A DNA stretch of 31,088 nucleotides from JBBQTQ01 sp038213135 (lineage in GTDB: Bacteria; Actinomycetota; Thermoleophilia; Gaiellales; Gaiellaceae). The first letter of the stretch is position 1. Every line of letters begins with the position of its first letter. Below the pieces are notes generated by a model that had not been told where the DNA came from, searched no databases, and was given only the letters and a program-made list of their open reading frames with translations. The stretch lies in NCBI GenBank assembly GCA_038213135.1, contig JBBQTQ010000026.1, positions 1 to 31,088 of the forward strand, read 5' to 3'. Made by a program: the position numbers and the translations under genes. Positions 29,785-31,088 of the stretch are shown one piece after another.

Positions 29785-30273
29785 GTGACGGTTCTCGGCA
29801 TCGATCCAGGGACGGCTGCTTGCGGATACGGTCTCGTCCACGAAAGCGCAGGGCGCCTCAGGGCCATCGAGCACGGGTGGTGGCCGACGTCCGCTCGCGA
29901 GCGACCGGAGCAGCGCCTGAAGACGATTTTCGAGCGGGTTCGCGAGCTCATCGAGGAGCACCGGCCGGGTGCCGTCGCGCTCGAGGAGTCGTTCGTCGGC
30001 GCCGACGCCCGCACCGCGCTCTCTGTCGGACAGGCCAGGGGCGCCATCCTCGTCGGGTGCGCGCTCGCCGGCGTCGAGTGCGTTGAGTACGCACCGGCCC
30101 GGGTGAAGCAGACCGTCTGCGGTTACGGCCGGGCCGAGAAGGATCAGGTCGGGCGGATGGTGACGATGATCCTCGGGCTCGGCGACCCGCCCAGCTCGAC
30201 GCATGCCGCCGACGCGCTCGCCGTGGCGATCTGCCACTCGCTCGCCTCGCCGCTGCTGCGGAAGGCGGTTTAG
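29785..30273 (+). CDS. ruvC: Holliday junction endonuclease RuvC
   Basis: 162 aa. RuvC resolves Holliday junctions by paired nicks. VLGIDPGTAACGYG carries catalytic Asp7, AVALEESFVGADARTALSVG the glutamates, RVKQTVCGYGRAEKDQVGRM the lysine-rich loop, and STHAADALAVAICH the last catalytic aspartates. The GTG start at 29785 follows TAACCT by 6 nt. The stop overlaps the ruvA start (TAGTG). It is the first gene of the ruvCAB operon. Confidence 0.97.
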   Translation: MTVLGIDPGTAACGYGLVHESAGRLRAIEHGWWPTSARERPEQRLKTIFERVRELIEEHRPGAVALEESFVGADARTALSVGQARGAILVGCALAGVECVEYAPARVKQTVCGYGRAEKDQVGRMVTMILGLGDPPSSTHAADALAVAICHSLASPLLRKAV

Positions 30274-30824
30274 TGCTCGCTCGACTCCGGGGCCGTCCCG
30301 TGGCGCGGCGCGCCGACGGGCTCGTGCTCGACGTGAACGGCGTCGGCTACCTGCTCCAGGTCACCCCCGCTGCCCTGCGCCGTGCCGACGGAGCGGGGGA
30401 GGTCGAGCTCGAGACCTATCTCGTCGTCCGCGAGGACGCGCTGCAGCTCTACGGCTTCGCCGACCCCTCCGAGCGCGAGCTCTTCGAGCTGCTGCTCGGG
30501 GTGAACGGGGTCGGGCCGAAGGTCGCGCTCGCAATCGTCTCCGGTTCGCCGGCCGCGGATCTCCGCCGCGCGATCGTGCTCGAGGACACCGCCCGCTTCG
30601 AGGCGATTCCGGGAATCGGACGCAAGACCGCGCAGCGGGTCGTGCTGGAGCTGAAGGAGAAGATGGGCTCTGTCGTCGCCGTGCCGGAGGGAGGAGTCGC
30701 GGCGCGCGATGCGCTCGTCGAGCTCGGCTACTCCCTGGTCGAGGCCGAGCGGGCGCTCGTCGGCATCGATCCGGAGCTGCCGGCCGAGGAGCGCGTCCGG
30801 CGCGCCCTGCGGAAAGCAGCATGA
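30273..30824 (+). CDS. ruvA: Holliday junction branch-migration protein RuvA
   Basis: 183 aa. The N-terminal OB-fold domain starts LARLRGRPVARRADGLVLDV and contains ETYLVVREDALQLYGFAD. The helix-hairpin-helix domain has LLLGVNGVGPKVALAI and FEAIPGIGRKTAQRVVLELK. The C-terminal third domain (about 140-183) ends LPAEERVRRALRKAA. RuvA binds the junction and loads RuvB. The GTG start overlaps the ruvC stop and its own TGA overlaps the ruvB ATG (ATGA), consistent with tight translational coupling. Confidence 0.97.
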   Translation: MLARLRGRPVARRADGLVLDVNGVGYLLQVTPAALRRADGAGEVELETYLVVREDALQLYGFADPSERELFELLLGVNGVGPKVALAIVSGSPAADLRRAIVLEDTARFEAIPGIGRKTAQRVVLELKEKMGSVVAVPEGGVAARDALVELGYSLVEAERALVGIDPELPAEERVRRALRKAA

Positions 30825-31088
30825 GCTCGCAGTTCCTCGCGCCGGCCGTCGCCGTCGACGAGGACGAGCTCGAGCAGTCGCTACGGCCGCGCCGACTCGA
30901 CGAGTTCGTCGGCCAGGAGCGCGTCAAGGAACAGCTCTCGATCGCCCTCGAGGCGACCCAGGCCCGCGGCGAGGCGCTCGACCACGTCCTGCTCGTCGGC
31001 CCGCCGGGGCTCGGCAAGACCAGCCTGAGCTACATTATCCGCGAGGAGCTCGGCGTCGGAATCCGCACCGTCGCCGGGCCGGCGCTCG
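30821..31088 (+). CDS. ruvB: Holliday junction ATPase RuvB (partial, cut by window end)
   Basis: The first 89 codons are present. SLRPRRLDEFVGQERVKEQL is the usual N-terminal core, and HVLLVGPPGLGKTSLS carries the Walker A motif (Gly60 to Thr67), followed by IIREELGVGIRTVAGPAL. This AAA+ motor drives branch migration with RuvA. The ATG at 30821 overlaps the ruvA stop. Its C-terminal part lies outside the window. Confidence 0.97.
   Translation, partial: MSSQFLAPAVAVDEDELEQSLRPRRLDEFVGQERVKEQLSIALEATQARGEALDHVLLVGPPGLGKTSLSYIIREELGVGIRTVAGPAL

Noticed and set aside
1..31088. CRISPR array
   Set aside because: No regularly spaced direct repeats were found; the repeats seen are palindromes or a single duplicated block.

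Overview
The window is very GC-rich, gene-dense actinobacterial DNA. It most resembles Thermoleophilia (Gaiellales/Solirubrobacterales-type soil bacteria); this is an inference. The grounds are the pdxS-pdxT-yebC-ruvC-ruvA-ruvB neighbourhood, an F420-type LLM oxidoreductase, an Rpf-like transglycosylase beside an RpoD-type sigma factor, many GTG/TTG starts, and many genes whose start codon lies only 6-10 nt after a TANNNT-like -10 box (leaderless transcription). No gene-free stretch exceeds about 300 bases; the longest are 13104-13339 and 29554-29784.

Layout. 1-2745: the tail of an IS481-type transposase, an MBL-fold protein, three related cupins (one a pseudogene) and an orphan VapC-like PIN protein. 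2742-6473: a YCII-family protein, secreted proteins, an FKBP isomerase, a GNAT remnant, a CBS-pair protein and a DUF2891 protein. 6546-8165: a secreted GH99-like glycosidase with an inserted FG-GAP/VCBS domain and a single in-frame TAG. 8175-10486: adenine deaminase translationally coupled to an AhpD-like protein. 10486-11087: a RAYT (REP-associated tyrosine transposase) between two inverted REP palindromes. 11080-13933: LLM oxidoreductase, secreted GH5/GH39-like protein, Rpf-like transglycosylase. 13956-17040: sigma factor and a MASE1-PAS histidine kinase. 17046-19213: nucleotidyltransferase, truncated metallophosphoesterase, YjbQ between two duplicated terminator blocks, and a cupredoxin-like lipoprotein. 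19263-22420: a tRNA(CAU) convergent with a molybdate operon (small exported peptide, HTH-TOBE regulator, modA, modB, modC). 22506-24987: a DUF4091 protein and an aquaporin. 25004-31088: pdxS, pdxT and yebC, then an inserted minus-strand block, then ruvC, ruvA and ruvB (cut by the window end).

The most unusual part is the insertion between yebC and ruvC (27281-29784). It carries an InlB-repeat secreted protein and, in one minus-strand operon, three tandem paralogous peptides of 69-70 aa, preceded by a degraded fourth small ORF and followed four bases later by a frameshifted gene. That gene's N-terminus looks like the PqqD-like domain of peptide-associated M50 proteases. It reads as a decaying, undescribed ribosomal-peptide (RiPP-like or secreted-peptide) locus.

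Three kinds of dispersed repeat are visible: a 30-33 bp palindrome with GAGGGACAGG arms (three copies), the REP pair around the RAYT, and a roughly 57 bp terminator-bearing block duplicated on both sides of yjbQ. Several genes are broken (cupin, GNAT, metallophosphoesterase, GH99-like, PqqD/M50-like). This suggests either active gene decay or some assembly indel error.
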